NCBI GenBank assembly: GCA_029339505.1
Contig: JAQISU010000210.1
Coordinates: forward strand, 16,068,001 to 16,132,000
Direction: 5' to 3'
DNA from: Unio delphinus
Lineage: Eukaryota > Mollusca > Bivalvia > Unionida > Unionidae
Length of the DNA: 64,000 nt
Numbering within the stretch: the first letter of the stretch is position 1; each line of letters starts with the position of its first letter. The position numbers and the translations under genes were made by a program. Shown here one piece after another: positions 49,801 to 58,194 of the stretch. The notes beneath the pieces are model-generated. The model was given only the letters and a program-made list of their open reading frames with translations, was not told the DNA's origin and did not search any database.

Positions 49801-52169
49801 AGTTTGTTGTTTTGTTGTGGTCCTGCCAAAGTAATCAAAGTCAATGTTGAACCATCTGTAGATTTCCTCATGGATGACGCTGTACATGTCACAGATCTGT
49901 TGAGGTGTGAGTCCTTCCTCAATGGCCTTTGTCTCCGTAGCTGTACCATACTCATCTGTTCCACAGATATACAGACAGTTGTAATTCCTCAGTCGACAAT
50001 ACCTGGTATATAAAAATATTTTACAATCAACTCTTGAATTCAAACAGCTAGACTAATTCTAATTTGGTAATTTATCTAAAGATCATCCAGCATTCAAAGT
50101 CTTGTATGAAGATGTTTCTTTTTCTTTTTGTTATCACTTTAGCACCAGTTCATTAAAAAAAAAAAAGTCAACTATCTACTCTTTTTAACCTGGAAACATA
50201 AATTTTTATATACAAATCCAAATGCAGTGTTGCACATAAAATCCCATGGGCTGAAGACACCATGTCTCCCTCCCTAAAGATCTGGGAGACACGCACCATT
50301 TAGAGAAACAATGAAAATAATAGAACATAAAGCACTAATAATGCATTAGAAATGAAATAATCATGGATTCTTCAACAGTTATGCCACCTCAACTTTGTGG
50401 TCAAGCCTGTACTATCATATTTTCCTTGAACACTTTCATTATTGCAATAGAAGTTTTATTATGTACCATAGTAACTCATGAAAACATTGTCTGGTTAAAA
50501 TGAAATGAGATACACCATGGTATTTTTCATTCCGGATCTCATTCTCTGATTTAACATTAATGTAAACTCAATACCTACCAGCATTTATTATAATAAATAT
50601 TTGTTACATTATTTTACAGTTTTTACACTTTTGTGACTTTGGACATTGAAAGCACCCAAAGAGACATGGGTGGACATCATCTGAAACAAGCTGCTCAACT
50701 TTTCTGATAATAGAGCTGGACACAAAGGGTCAAGAATTGGGACACAAATGACAAAACATCTGTGCAACCCACAAGCCCATGTTCTGTGTCCAATATAATA
50801 CATGACGGGGCAAGCTTTCATTACAACTAACTGCATTGACTATGATGGGATATTTTGGTTTGACAGAAAATTGATAGGGACATGAAAATTTAAATGTTGG
50901 AAAATATGAAATAAAAGTTTTAGTATTTTCAATGTCACAGCATTTCTTGAGGTAATATTGACTCCATACATCATAATAGACTTCTAGTGAAAACCCCTAT
51001 ATCTATGTGACTTTCCATTTAGATTTGCAAGATGGGTGCCATGGTGGCCATACTGGATTTCAGATCAGCATCATCTGTACTTTCTACCAACCAGACATCA
51101 CAAGTCTTCTGTTGAAAACCCAATGATTTTCCATTTAGGAGGAGAAGCAACACGATTTTCATGTTGGTGAAAGTTGCTGCCATTGTGGATCAACACAATT
51201 TTTTTATTTTTTTTTTATTTAAGACCAATAGAAGTACTACAATGAAAACCCCATGCCGAGTAACTAAAACAAGACTTTCAAGATGGCTGCTCTGGTGACC
51301 ATACTGGATGTCAGATCAGTAAGTACTAGAGCCAGCTAAACATCATAACAAGCCTTCCAGTACAAATCACATGATAATATCACCACCCATCCCAATGAAG
51401 CAGAGATTCAAAAGGTGATGCAATAACACGATTTTTAAAGATGGCCATATTGGCAATCAGACTGGCACAATTTCATTCTGAATCAACTTGACTTCGTAAG
51501 AAGTCATTTTATGAAAGACTCATACTGATATGACGATCCATTGAAAAGTATTCATAAAAAGACTTTGATGATGTGTGCCCATGTTAGATATCTAATCAGC
51601 ATAGTTTTCATTTAGGACTAACTAGACCTTATGATAAATGTTTGTATAACATTTCATGTTAGTCCTCTCAGTAGGTTAGGTTTTATTTATACAAGACAGT
51701 AATGTCACATTACTCCAAGCACTAGCCTAAGGAGAATAATTCTTAAGACATTATACATGAATTATTATATGAGGATGTATATTAAAATCCCTATCACTGA
51801 CGACTCTAATGACCTTGATTACTACAAATATTGAACCCTAACGCTAAACAAGCAATATCAATATTTTGCTCCATACTGGGTTTTTGCTTAGTATCAAATC
51901 TAAGACCTCTTCATGAGAGACAGCTATCACCTGCCTGAACATTCCAGTGCACATACTACCACTGCTACCACCTCATCACACAAAACTGATGTTCTGGTAG
52001 CCGTTTATATATGGTACTAGAATGTTCAGACACACTCGAAACTTTGATATATATATTATTTGTCTCAAGAAACCGGCACTAGCTAGATTAGGTTTTATTC
52101 ATATAAGGTTGTAATGTCACATTACTCCAAGCACTGGCCTATGGAGAATTACTCTCAAGACTATACATT

Positions 52170-52230
<61 letters not shown>

Positions 52231-55182
52231 ATGATACTAAGAGTATATTAAAATCCCTATGGCTGATGAAAATAGGGACCTTGATTACTACAAATATTTA
52301 CACCTTAGTGATAAACAAGCAATGTCAAAAATTTGCTCCATAATGACTGTTCTGAAAAGGAAAATAATAACTACAATCTTAATTAAATTCATTTTGTGAA
52401 AGAATTTTCAGGTGTGTAATCAGATATAACTTTATTGAAAGTACACAGATTCCTTAATAGAGAATATGGAACTTACCATACATACTCCCTTATAAGTCAT
52501 GTCCAACTATACAATCTGTCCAAAAACAATAAAATGCTTCTTACGTGATGTAATTCCAACTGTTTCCTATTGCAAATCAACTAATAGAAATATCTGACCA
52601 CAAATACATTATAGTAAATATGGAATTTCTTCATCCAGTAACAATCAGTTCACATGAATATTCAACAAATTCCAGTAGTAAAAATGACAACACTATTATA
52701 ATGGTTGTCTAAAACAAATTAATCAAACTGTGTGACATCACAATGAACTTTCATACACATTCTGTGTTGCAATACAATATTCTCGAAGTCAAGTTTATGC
52801 TGAAAGACAATTACTCTTTGAATTCTAATTTGTAACAGAAACCCTGCTTTTTAATGTTTTGGTTATAAAACTGCAATATAAATCAACAAGAAGTTGGGAT
52901 TTTCTTTTATGTACAACAAATAAAAGGTGCAACAAATGAATTAGAAATTAACAAAATCATTTCTTCTTTCTCTCTTATTTCGTTAATATAAAATCTATGT
53001 GATAAACAGAATCTCAAATGAGTAATGGTTTAATATTAAATTTATGAAACTTTTTGAATATTATCCAAGGCAAACGAAATCTGGTCATTATTCAACTCAT
53101 TTCATAAATTAAATATTAAATCATTTGACATCCTCGATTTATGCAATATTATCAAATATAAGGCATATCTTTTAAACTGACTTTAATAATACAGTTCACC
53201 CTAAAATGGTCATCGCTGGAAAACCTATCAATAAATGTGGCCTAGTTTTAATGTTGATATTGGTAAAAACTGTCTTTCAAAAAACAGAATGTATCACAAT
53301 CTATTCTTGACCCTTGTGTTAATCCCTTTTTTAAAAAACTTAATTATCATAATTATGAAATAGAAACAATAAAACCATTTATTTTATTTTTAAAAAAGAA
53401 AGATAATTCTCCAGGAATGCTTTGTACATTATTCCCAAAACAGATAATTTTATATCCTTGCTGATGGAGTTACCTACCTTGAGAAGACATCGGCACTAAG
53501 AACACAACCAATAATATTACCCAGATGAGGTACATTATTGACATAGGGAAGGGCACTCGTGATCAAAATATTTCGAGAGCCTTCTTCTGGTATGCTGAAA
53601 ACAAATGAAAAATATTTTTAAAAACTAGGGCTATTAGTGATGGGTGAACTAAAAAAACTTCACCCATTGTAATTTGCTTGGCATCGTCTTAAACAGAGGA
53701 ACTTGTGGGAAACTGAAATTAGTAGAACTGGTATATGGGTCTGTAATTTTCAAACAATATTGTGAAACAATGAAAATCCAATTTCATCGATGGTCTCTTC
53801 AACATGAAGTTGCATGACAAATCAAGTTCAAATCCATTAATTTTCAAAAGCAAACACAACATAGATGATAGGCAACCATGGGGGGGGGGAAGCTTAATTC
53901 CTATAAACAGTGTCATGGAATTTGAACTCATTCAAAGTATAACCGATATAAAGCATTATGGTATATAATGTACTAAGTGCTACAAGTATGGGCAAAACTG
54001 GTTCCCTTAGATGCACAAATTCAGGACTTTTTTTTAACATATTTGTTTTTTACTCTGGCAGGAAAAAGTGCTGGGGTTGAGTATGGTCAGCCATTTCTTT
54101 CATGCCTTACAATTGAAAAAAGCAATGTTTTCAAAAGCTTCTATTAATAAAAATAATTCAGACATATAGTCATTTATAGTATCGTAACTTCTGACCTGTG
54201 ATAAGTAAGTTATAATGAACAAATCAACATTTATGTATAACCATAACACCGTGGTACAGATAGTAGACATTTAAAAATAAACTGGACACAAGACAGACAA
54301 GAAATAAATATTCTGACCAACATCTTACCATCTTTGACAAATTCAAAAGGAATTTTTCAAGCCTATGTACAGATCTTTTTTTTAAAGGAAGGAGAGATGC
54401 GGTATTATTCTCATTTTGCACTATCGTGGTACCAGATTCTATTCCCAGAAGCAACATATGTCTACCCATGCAAGATTGGTGGTTTCCTAAGGATTTTATA
54501 GTTTTGTCCACCAACTAGACAATAAATACTAATACAAGTTACTGGAAAAATTGGGACAATCAATGTAAATATATATTTTGTATTTAAGAAAGATTACATA
54601 CATAGGATGTTTCCGTATCCGGGGTTTGGGGCAGAGACTTCTTCCAGTCTTCCATGCCGCAATAGCTTCAGTTATTTCCTCCTCAGTGGCAGTGGGTTTT
54701 TCAATATTAACCTGTTGTATATTCAATTATTATAATTGCCTATTTGTGCTTGTACATTAACTGTAGTATCTTCAATTATTATGAATGCCTAATGTGTTTC
54801 TATATTAATTGTGGAATCTTCAATTATTATGAATGCCTATAAGTGTTTCTACATCAACCTGTGCATTATTCATGAATGCCTCAATGTTTATCTACATTAG
54901 TCTAATTGCTGATAACACAGGTTAATAAAATGACAAGAAAACAGAACACATAAATGAAGACAGGTATCTGGAAAAATGTGTAATGTGTGCTGGAGAAAAT
55001 AGAAAAAGTAAGACAATAAATATAAAGTGTTTAAAATTTCTAATATTTAACAGAAAAGTTTCTTCCAGAGTTTACCAATTTCAACCCACCTGTGCTTCTT
55101 CTGGTGCTACCTTTCCTTGTTTCTGCCTCTGTTGTCCATTGTCCTTTGTCTGCTGTGGCACTGGCTGGGCAAGAAGGGAAGC
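28671..55182 (-). CDS. MARS1: Methionine--tRNA ligase, cytoplasmic (17 exons; N-terminus not seen)
   Basis: Cytosolic class I aminoacyl-tRNA synthetase that joins methionine to tRNA-Met using ATP. In animals it is often part of the multisynthetase complex. Seventeen exons join with GT-AG junctions and consistent phases into 724 codons plus stop. In order they encode: a linker; the Rossmann catalytic fold with the HIGH-type motif in [11 protein letters not shown] and [14 protein letters not shown]; a zinc-binding insert with CPFC, CDGC and CKLC pairs; WFDAPIGY; the KMSKS-type motif [12 protein letters not shown]; the helical anticodon-binding domain; and a C-terminal WHEP domain with a Lys-rich end. 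Human MARS1 is about 900 residues, so a GST-like N-terminal part of about 180 residues is missing. It lies beyond 55.2 kb or was not recognised. Introns are long and full of repeats, yet no exon shows a stop or frameshift, so the gene looks functional. Confidence 0.95.
30390..30482 (-). CDS. MARS1: MARS1 exon 16: WHEP domain start
   Basis: 93 bp, phase 0, acceptor gtttag, donor cag|gtgagc. Encodes a Ser/Ala-rich linker and [15 protein letters not shown], the first WHEP helix. Confidence 0.9.
30745..30849 (-). CDS. MARS1: MARS1 exon 15: end of anticodon-binding region
   Basis: 105 bp, phase 0, acceptor cattcttttccag, donor aag|gtatga. Encodes [20 protein letters not shown] and a linker. The plus-side flank is the 97-bp array whose unit shares this acceptor's polypyrimidine tract. 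Confidence 0.92.
30857..31258. repeat. 97-bp minisatellite, 4 copies, abutting MARS1 exon 15 acceptor
   Basis: Units start near 30857, 30957, 31054 and 31154 and are nearly identical over 97-100 bp (atttatgaaatctgtggat, then 'gtggtcaatgcagaatatta'-like and ctcacaccactgttaagtg). On the gene strand each unit ends in a (C/T)-rich phrase like that of the true acceptor; the last copy has cattcttttcca followed by ATG rather than AG. Confidence 0.92.
31259..32275. other. MARS1 intron 14 remainder
   Basis: No exon. 31881-31950 holds two worn copies of the splice-donor minisatellite unit found at 35860-36307. Repeated 'cagacccaggtct' and 'tctgcagttgca' phrases (31795-32225) suggest another worn dispersed repeat. 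Confidence 0.5.
31881..31950 (-). repeat. Dispersed copy of the exon-13 donor minisatellite
   Basis: ccccctttaaccagcaccca, then tgacttgtattcctatatat and ctgtattcttcaccccctt, matches units of the 35860-36307 array. It lies about 4 kb further into the same gene. Confidence 0.8.
32276..32459 (-). CDS. MARS1: MARS1 exon 14: anticodon-binding helices
   Basis: 184 bp. Encodes [20 protein letters not shown] and [10 protein letters not shown], the conserved helix with QPYMP near the end of the anticodon-binding domain. Acceptor atttgcag, donor aag|gtaaga. Confidence 0.94.
32699..35215 (+). pseudogene. Dead non-LTR retrotransposon reverse transcriptase in MARS1 intron 13
   Basis: Opposite to MARS1. 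Frames broken by many stops give, in order, the N-terminal [37 protein letters not shown] and [51 protein letters not shown]; and [13 protein letters not shown] remnants near 33500. Then comes an amplified motif-A region (33640-34000), [14 protein letters not shown] and the motif-C remnant [10 protein letters not shown] (34303). The usual YADD or FADD is FAGD here. The C-terminal zinc-knuckle tail has [13 protein letters not shown] (about 35165). It matches the LINE ORF2 family common in invertebrates, but the clade was not assigned. Both motif A and motif C have lost catalytic aspartates. Confidence 0.85.
33643..34005 (+). repeat. 93-bp in-frame amplification of RT motif A, 4 copies
   Basis: The phrase gagaaatgcatggaacag (or close) starts at 33643, 33736, 33829 and 33922, exactly 93 bp apart. 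Each unit encodes 31 residues including [20 protein letters not shown]. In related RTs this is the QEKCxEQxxDLYxxFVDLxKAFD segment, so motif A (FVDLTKAFD) has become FINLTNAVN and was copied. The last copy is the most diverged ([10 protein letters not shown]). Confidence 0.9.
35216..35859. other. MARS1 intron 13, no exon
   Basis: Contains worn copies of a dispersed 'tgacctgaccttgaa / atgacctctgacctt / atgacctttgaacccc' family (35360-35545). Another member is at about 47985-48135. Nothing coding. Confidence 0.5.
35860..36307 (-). repeat. 51-52 bp minisatellite built from the end of MARS1 exon 13 plus its splice donor
   Basis: Donor-like motifs (plus-strand acatacctg and variants) sit at 35885, 35936, 35987, 36039, 36091, 36143, 36195 and 36250, then the authentic donor at 36302-36310. 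Reading on the gene strand, each unit repeats the exon tail (…WVLIKG.EED-R codons) followed by AGgtatgt. Five units keep a perfect CAGGTATGT and one has TAGGTATGT. Two distal units are still in frame and encode [17 protein letters not shown] twice. The array lies wholly in the intron immediately after the real exon. Confidence 0.93.
36308..36412 (-). CDS. MARS1: MARS1 exon 13: anticodon-binding helix
   Basis: 105 bp. Encodes [20 protein letters not shown] and [10 protein letters not shown]. Acceptor ttctacag, donor acag|gtatgt. Phase agrees with exon 14. Its last 35 bp are the source of the downstream minisatellite. Confidence 0.95.
36741..37180. repeat. 36-37 bp minisatellite, 12 copies (MARS1 intron 12)
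   Basis: Unit ctgttgacctgattcatcag then tatattacatac(t)ttaa, repeated 12 times with few changes. Variation is mostly at tacata(c/a)(t/g)ta and one ttgagctg form in two adjacent copies. Confidence 0.95.
37343..37474 (-). CDS. MARS1: MARS1 exon 12
   Basis: 132 bp. Encodes [20 protein letters not shown] and [13 protein letters not shown], matching the start of the anticodon-binding helical bundle. Acceptor tctttcag, donor caaa|gtaaga. Confidence 0.93.
37535..38035. repeat. Minisatellite, unit about 43-46 bp, about 11 copies (MARS1 intron 11)
   Basis: Units repeat 'acaaaatccatcacatgcat' then gtcttcctgttatgaccc with variable cacacaca length. It degrades to the right. Frames at 37321-37605 and 37787-37969 are its translation. 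Confidence 0.9.
38036..38634. other. MARS1 intron 11, no exon
   Basis: A 71-codon minus frame (38074-38289) is not part of MARS1: exon 11 joins exon 12 directly in phase. Nothing else recognised. Confidence 0.6.
38635..38714 (-). CDS. MARS1: MARS1 exon 11
   Basis: 80 bp. Encodes [20 protein letters not shown] and LGNFINR, the helix after the KMSKS region. Acceptor taaatttcag, donor aacag|gtgaag. Confidence 0.95.
38715..38847 (-). repeat. 64-bp tandem duplication carrying the exon 11 acceptor
   Basis: Two adjacent copies of 'gaaatttaattaaaaaaatc' then aagtcaactgctgtttgaag and catggatgatgaaggaaagg. Each contains taattaaatttcag on the gene strand. The authentic AG is at 38715-38716; the decoy AG is at 38780-38781. 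Confidence 0.9.
39127..39990 (+). mobile_element. Tigger/pogo deletion derivative (MITE-like) in MARS1 intron 10
   Basis: The left end cagtcgactccacttaactg and the reverse complement of the right end (cagttgactccggttaactg) form terminal inverted repeats. They are flanked by TA on both sides, the Tc1/mariner/pogo target site. Subterminal 'ggttaactgcacactccgg' phrases recur at both ends. The interior keeps a stop-free frame at 39571-39729, including [20 protein letters not shown], a remnant of the CENP-B-type helix-turn-helix of Tigger transposases. The DDE catalytic domain is deleted. About 0.86 kb. Confidence 0.85.
39571..39729 (+). pseudogene. Tigger transposase DNA-binding remnant
   Basis: 52 codons then TAG. 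The [20 protein letters not shown] phrase matches the second (HTH_Tnp_Tc5/CENPB) DNA-binding domain. No start codon and no catalytic domain. Confidence 0.75.
40421..40554 (-). CDS. MARS1: MARS1 exon 10: KMSKS motif
   Basis: 134 bp. Encodes [20 protein letters not shown] and [25 protein letters not shown] is the class I signature that binds ATP and stabilises the transition state. Acceptor cactttcag, donor cacag|gtaaga. Confidence 0.97.
40910..41490. repeat. Degenerate tandem repeat, unit about 150-180 bp (MARS1 intron 9)
   Basis: Phrases 'ttcataatgattcat', 'tgaagaaa..c..at.aagtta' and 'taaccttga..tcaaa' recur about four times in the same order. Very worn; no coding. Confidence 0.5.
41888..42005 (-). 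CDS. MARS1: MARS1 exon 9
   Basis: 118 bp. Encodes [20 protein letters not shown] and [16 protein letters not shown], a core Rossmann segment. Acceptor tcaacag, donor tacag|gttaga. Confidence 0.96.
42796..42891 (-). CDS. MARS1: MARS1 exon 8
   Basis: 96 bp. Encodes [20 protein letters not shown] and [10 protein letters not shown]; the WFDAPIGY block is a hallmark of methionyl-tRNA synthetase. Acceptor tttacag, donor acag|gtttgt. Confidence 0.97.
43068..43405. repeat. Minisatellite, unit about 42 bp, 8 copies (MARS1 intron 7)
   Basis: Unit ttttccacctatgacatact then atatcctatcagttgtatga, with shorter variants at the left. The 184-codon plus frame over 43075-43629 is repeat translation. Confidence 0.9.
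43471..43641 (-). CDS. MARS1: MARS1 exon 7
   Basis: 171 bp, phase 0. Encodes [20 protein letters not shown] and [10 protein letters not shown], part of the connective/catalytic core. Acceptor gttttag, donor aag|gtaaga. Confidence 0.97.
43642..46149. other. MARS1 intron 6, no exon
   Basis: Holds a 31-bp tandem repeat at 45325-45445 (ggttcacatctcttccatat then aattaatgaat, 4 copies). Otherwise unremarkable. Confidence 0.55.
45325..45445. repeat. 31-bp tandem repeat, 4 copies
   Basis: Units of ggttcacatctcttccatat followed by aattaatgaat, nearly identical. Confidence 0.93.
46155..46395 (-). mobile_element. tRNA-derived SINE, family 2, minus orientation
   Basis: The reverse complement contains a B-box phrase (atgggtttgatccc), then gagtcataccaaaga, 'cgcttggtgctcagcattaa' and 'gaggttagtgttgagactgg', and ends near 'catgataccccagtgttaga'. 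The same series occurs on the plus strand at 58195-58430, with a recognisable A box there. Confidence 0.75.
46475..46661 (-). CDS. MARS1: MARS1 exon 6: zinc-binding insert
   Basis: 187 bp. Encodes [20 protein letters not shown] and [20 protein letters not shown]. Three CxxC pairs match the zinc knuckles of the connective peptide. Acceptor atttcag, donor aaaa|gtgagt. Confidence 0.97.
46662..47544. other. MARS1 intron 5, no exon
   Basis: AT-rich; nothing recognised. Confidence 0.55.
47545..47634 (-). CDS. MARS1: MARS1 exon 5
   Basis: 90 bp. Encodes [20 protein letters not shown] and QLKCEGCD. Acceptor actgcag, donor gacag|gtttgt. Confidence 0.94.
48179..48406 (+). mobile_element. tRNA-derived SINE, family 1, plus copy
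   Basis: The head gccctgagtggtctaaagca resembles a pol III A box. A worn B box follows (about 48245), then a body with 'gagaaagcttgccaatagct' and 'tatagcctatcgtgtgctga', and a tail of ccctgcaacaacaac. A matching copy in opposite orientation is at 48533-48785. Confidence 0.75.
48533..48785 (-). mobile_element. tRNA-derived SINE, family 1, minus copy
   Basis: The reverse complement matches 48179-48406 over its whole length, including the 'agtggtctaaagcgc' head and the 'ctgaaaaatggcgttaaacc' tail with a short AAC run. The two copies face tail to tail, 126 bp apart, in MARS1 intron 4. Confidence 0.75.
48786..49798. other. MARS1 intron 4 remainder
   Basis: No exon or repeat with clear limits. 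Confidence 0.55.
49799..50002 (-). CDS. MARS1: MARS1 exon 4
   Basis: 204 bp. Encodes [20 protein letters not shown] and [20 protein letters not shown], the methionine-binding region. Acceptor tatataccag, donor ctga|gtatga. Confidence 0.97.
50003..50985. other. MARS1 intron 3, no exon
   Basis: Short frames only; nothing recognised. Confidence 0.55.
50990..51640 (+). repeat. Degenerate dispersed repeat (also at 3020-3670)
   Basis: About five worn units of 120-150 bp: tgaaaacccc..a, 'tttccatttaggag', 'agatggctgctctggtgacc' and 'atactggatgtcagatcag(c/t)a'. The same text appears on the opposite strand at 3020-3670. Confidence 0.6.
51673..52350 (+). repeat. Direct duplication of about 210 bp, second copy expanded by (TA)n
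   Basis: 51673-51880 and 52088-52350 share 'gtaatgtcacattactccaa' then gcactagcctaaggagaat, 'atattaaaatccctat', 'gaccttgattactacaaata' and 'taaacaagcaat'. A (TA)n run of about 52 bp (52177-52228) sits inside the second copy at a point where the first has only ttattata. Confidence 0.85.
52177..52228. repeat. (TA)n microsatellite
   Basis: Pure TA run. Confidence 0.97.
52351..53477. other. MARS1 intron 3 continued, no exon
   Basis: AT-rich; nothing recognised. Confidence 0.55.
53478..53594 (-). CDS. MARS1: MARS1 exon 3: HIGH motif
   Basis: 117 bp. Encodes [20 protein letters not shown] and [14 protein letters not shown] is the HIGH-type ATP-binding signature. Acceptor ttttcag, donor tcaag|gtaggt. 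Confidence 0.97.
53595..54601. other. MARS1 intron 2, no exon
   Basis: Includes a G10 run near 53881-53890. Short frames only; nothing recognised. Confidence 0.55.
54602..54711 (-). CDS. MARS1: MARS1 exon 2
   Basis: 110 bp. Encodes [20 protein letters not shown] and a basic stretch RIRKHP, the conserved helix between the N-terminal domain and the catalytic core. Acceptor acaacag, donor cctat|gtatgt; the phase to exon 3 is right only with this donor. Confidence 0.92.
55090..55182 (-). CDS. MARS1: MARS1 exon 1 of those seen: Gln-rich linker
   Basis: 93 bp, phase 0. Encodes [20 protein letters not shown] and [11 protein letters not shown], a charged linker that normally follows the GST-like domain. 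Acceptor tgtgtcag, donor cacag|gtgggt. It has no ATG, so at least one more exon lies upstream. Confidence 0.8.
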
Positions 55183-56437
55183 CTGACACAGAAAGCAACT
55201 AAATTTATTTATTCTCTTCATATGACAAAGGCTGATAAACCATTGGTGTAAAAAATTATATCAAATCATAAAGGCCACTACTGGGACCTGCAGTAATAGG
55301 CCTGACATTTCCAACCAAATGTTACATATATAGACACTGGGTGGTAAACATCAGGGGAAATTTAGCTTAGAAGATGGTGGTCATAATCATCAAGTTAATA
55401 TGCACTATTTGTGTTTGCCGTTTCTCCATAAGTAATAATTAACTGCATGTGGCCACTATAGCATGTTTGAACATATATTTATAGTTTATTCCAATTCAGA
55501 GATTAACAAAATATTTGCATATAAGCAAAGGTGAAATGATTAACTGATATGTGTTGGCATTGTGATGTTGTCTGTGATGGATATGTCAGATACTGCCTAG
55601 ATACCACAATACAAGCTGCACTGCAAGTGTGACAATACATAAATGTTTCAGAATTTCATGGTGATGTTTCACGTTGAGAAATGAAATCAAATTGAAAAAC
55701 TATTATAAAGCATTTTTCTGTGTGCATGTATTATTATCCATTATCTAGACATTAGCTGGACTGACTCCTAAATCAACAAGTGTCACCATCAATGTCAAAA
55801 ACAAAACATCATTTTCCTTTATGTAAGATTAATATGTAAAAATTATAAATTAATCATATGTGGAACATTTCAGTGTTTTGTATATTTAATGTCAAAACAA
55901 ACAAAAAAGGAACTTGTGATCAAATTTGGCTTTACTAAAACCAAAATGGCAGACAAAGTCTTGAACATAAACTCCTTAGCTGCATCTGAAACTCCAATCT
56001 GGAAATATGCAGGTTTCAGGGATCAAATCAAGGTATTGTATAATTAGTAAAAAAAAAAAACATACAGAATTTGTGGTTCAGACAATGTTGACCTCTATCA
56101 CTACCAAACATGAAGCAAAAAAAATAGATGGACATGGCTGACTAGGCAAATTCATATCATAGCATCAGATGTGCCATTAACCTTTAAAGTGCTAGTCGTG
56201 ACAATAGTTGCACGGTCGTTCGATGTCCTGTAGTGCTTGTCGCGACTTAAGTTGCTTTCGAGGTTACCAACAATGTACACATCCTATTACTTCAACTAGC
56301 AATGACAGCTTGTAAAACTATATTTGATTGGTTTAAAAAGACCAGGAACGAGTATTCTGCTGTACTTTACTATAAACTTAACGATGAAGTTTTACAAATA
56401 CTCGCATTATAAACACATGGTACTTGTACAAAGTTAA
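55183..56437. other. No MARS1 exon recognised; one BED-finger-like snippet
   Basis: The missing N-terminal MARS1 exons were looked for on the minus strand without success. On the plus strand 55946-56050 opens with ATG and includes SLAASETPIWKYAGFRDQIK before a stop. WKYAGF recalls the start of BED zinc fingers in hAT transposases, but the zinc ligands are absent. Confidence 0.35.
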
Positions 56438-57065
56438 AATGGCTGACAATGAATACGATAGTGATTTCTTGCAACAAATACATGCTTCTGATACTGATGA
56501 TAATAATGATTTTGAAGAATTTGAGAAAAATGACATTATTGGAGCAAGCAAAGTATTGATGGAAATACCCATGAATGTTTTTGAGCCAGAAACTGGAGTC
56601 GGATGTACATGCTCGCTTGATGCGAAAAAATGGCGCGCCTGTCAACCCCCATTCACTGGTAATTCAAAATTAAATGTCGAGATGGTGAATAATGAACCTA
56701 CGGACTATTGAAGACTTTTTCTTAGATGACGAGTTATTTCATCTGATAGATCAAACAAAATGGAAATGCAGATCAGAGAGTTCATGGGGCAGACTTGAAG
56801 GAAAACAGTTGCATGAAGAAATGGCAGCTTGTCACACCTGAGCATCTAAAACTTTTTCACATTGATTATAGCAATGGGTTTAGTACATATGCCTGATCTT
56901 GATTTCTACTAGACTACTGATGATGTGATATAGACCGCATACTTCAGCAAAAAATAAGTATGGAATAGATTTCTAGCTATTCCAAGCAATTTACACCTGT
57001 CAGACAATGAGAACAATTAAGGTGACTCTTTAGACAAAATCAGCTGAATCACCAGATATGAACCT
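56438..57065 (+). pseudogene. piggyBac transposase N-terminal fossil
   Basis: An ATG at 56438 opens an acidic 90-residue frame (DSDFLQQIHASDTDDNND, then GVGCTCSLDAKKWRACQPPF). A frame change gives TIEDFFLDDELFHLIDQTKW, the start of the piggyBac DDE domain. Further broken frames give WQLVTPEHLKLF, MPDLDFY and RFLAIPSNLHLSDNENN, which keep the family order. At least three stops and two frameshifts are visible, and the catalytic aspartates downstream are not found. Clearly dead. Confidence 0.8.
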
Positions 57066-58190
57066 CGGTTTTGTTGATATTAGAATAAATAACACGCGAT
57101 AGTTTTTCACTGACTGGGGGGTTTAAACTTACCTCTGACATTCATGGAGTGGATTTTTGCAAAACTGTCACCCTTCCTTTACCTGTGATTTTCACAATTT
57201 ATATATGACATTGTGACAGACATAACATGTGCATGGTTGGACTGCTAAAGAATACAACATTTCATAGATAGTTTTAACTTTTCCATCAAAAACAAACAAA
57301 AATGCTGATGAAATACAATTCTAACTTGACATTTTACCTGTATTTACACCTGTACATGCAAATATGTTAAACTTACACATGTGTCTTGATGCTAATCTTA
57401 AAGTTTAGACATCCACCATCATTTTTCATATAGGGTTTGTCTATCAATTGTGTATATTTAATGAAATACATGCAATTTAAAAACTGTGCAGTTTTCTTCT
57501 TTTTTCCCCTAAAACAATTCAGCACTGAGGGACCTTGTACTGCAAAACAATGCAGCACTTTAAGGGATAAAATTAAAAAAATTACTGAAAAGAAGTGCCA
57601 TAGAACCTTTTAATAATGGTTAGAGTAAATCAGATATTTGAAATAATGACTCAAAAATATTTAAAAAGTTGGTATAATAGGGTTGATTTGAAGAAAAGTA
57701 ACAACAAATAATATAAAAGTAGAGTCCCTTAAAAACATGTCATTTCTACATAGCAATATATATTGTAGTGTGGGCCAAATATATGAATATTGTTTCTTGT
57801 TGTATCACCACAGAAATATGGCCTCCATAATAGACTCAGTCAATTTGATACAAGGTCATCGCATGAATGTATTTCTCTCATTAATGAACTTGTCTATGAT
57901 CTCGAAGAATTAAGTATATATTCCATGTCTGATCACAATCAGATCAGAAATAAAAACTATATATGGTAACAAATTCAGCCTCGGATGCAAGATAACCTTA
58001 TTAATAGTTGTCTGCCTCACTCATTATCAAATATATCTGAGATTTTGATGAGATCAGCACATATTCTAATTTAATCATAAAAAAGAAATATAAATTCCCA
58101 TGAAGTCACTGACTTGGACAAATGCAAGGTCATCTCATTAATATCTATATATCTTAGTTTTATTCACCGAGATAATGATGATATAAACCT
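57066..58190. other. No gene recognised
   Basis: AT-rich; nothing beyond short frames. Confidence 0.5.
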
Positions 58191-58194
58191 TTTT

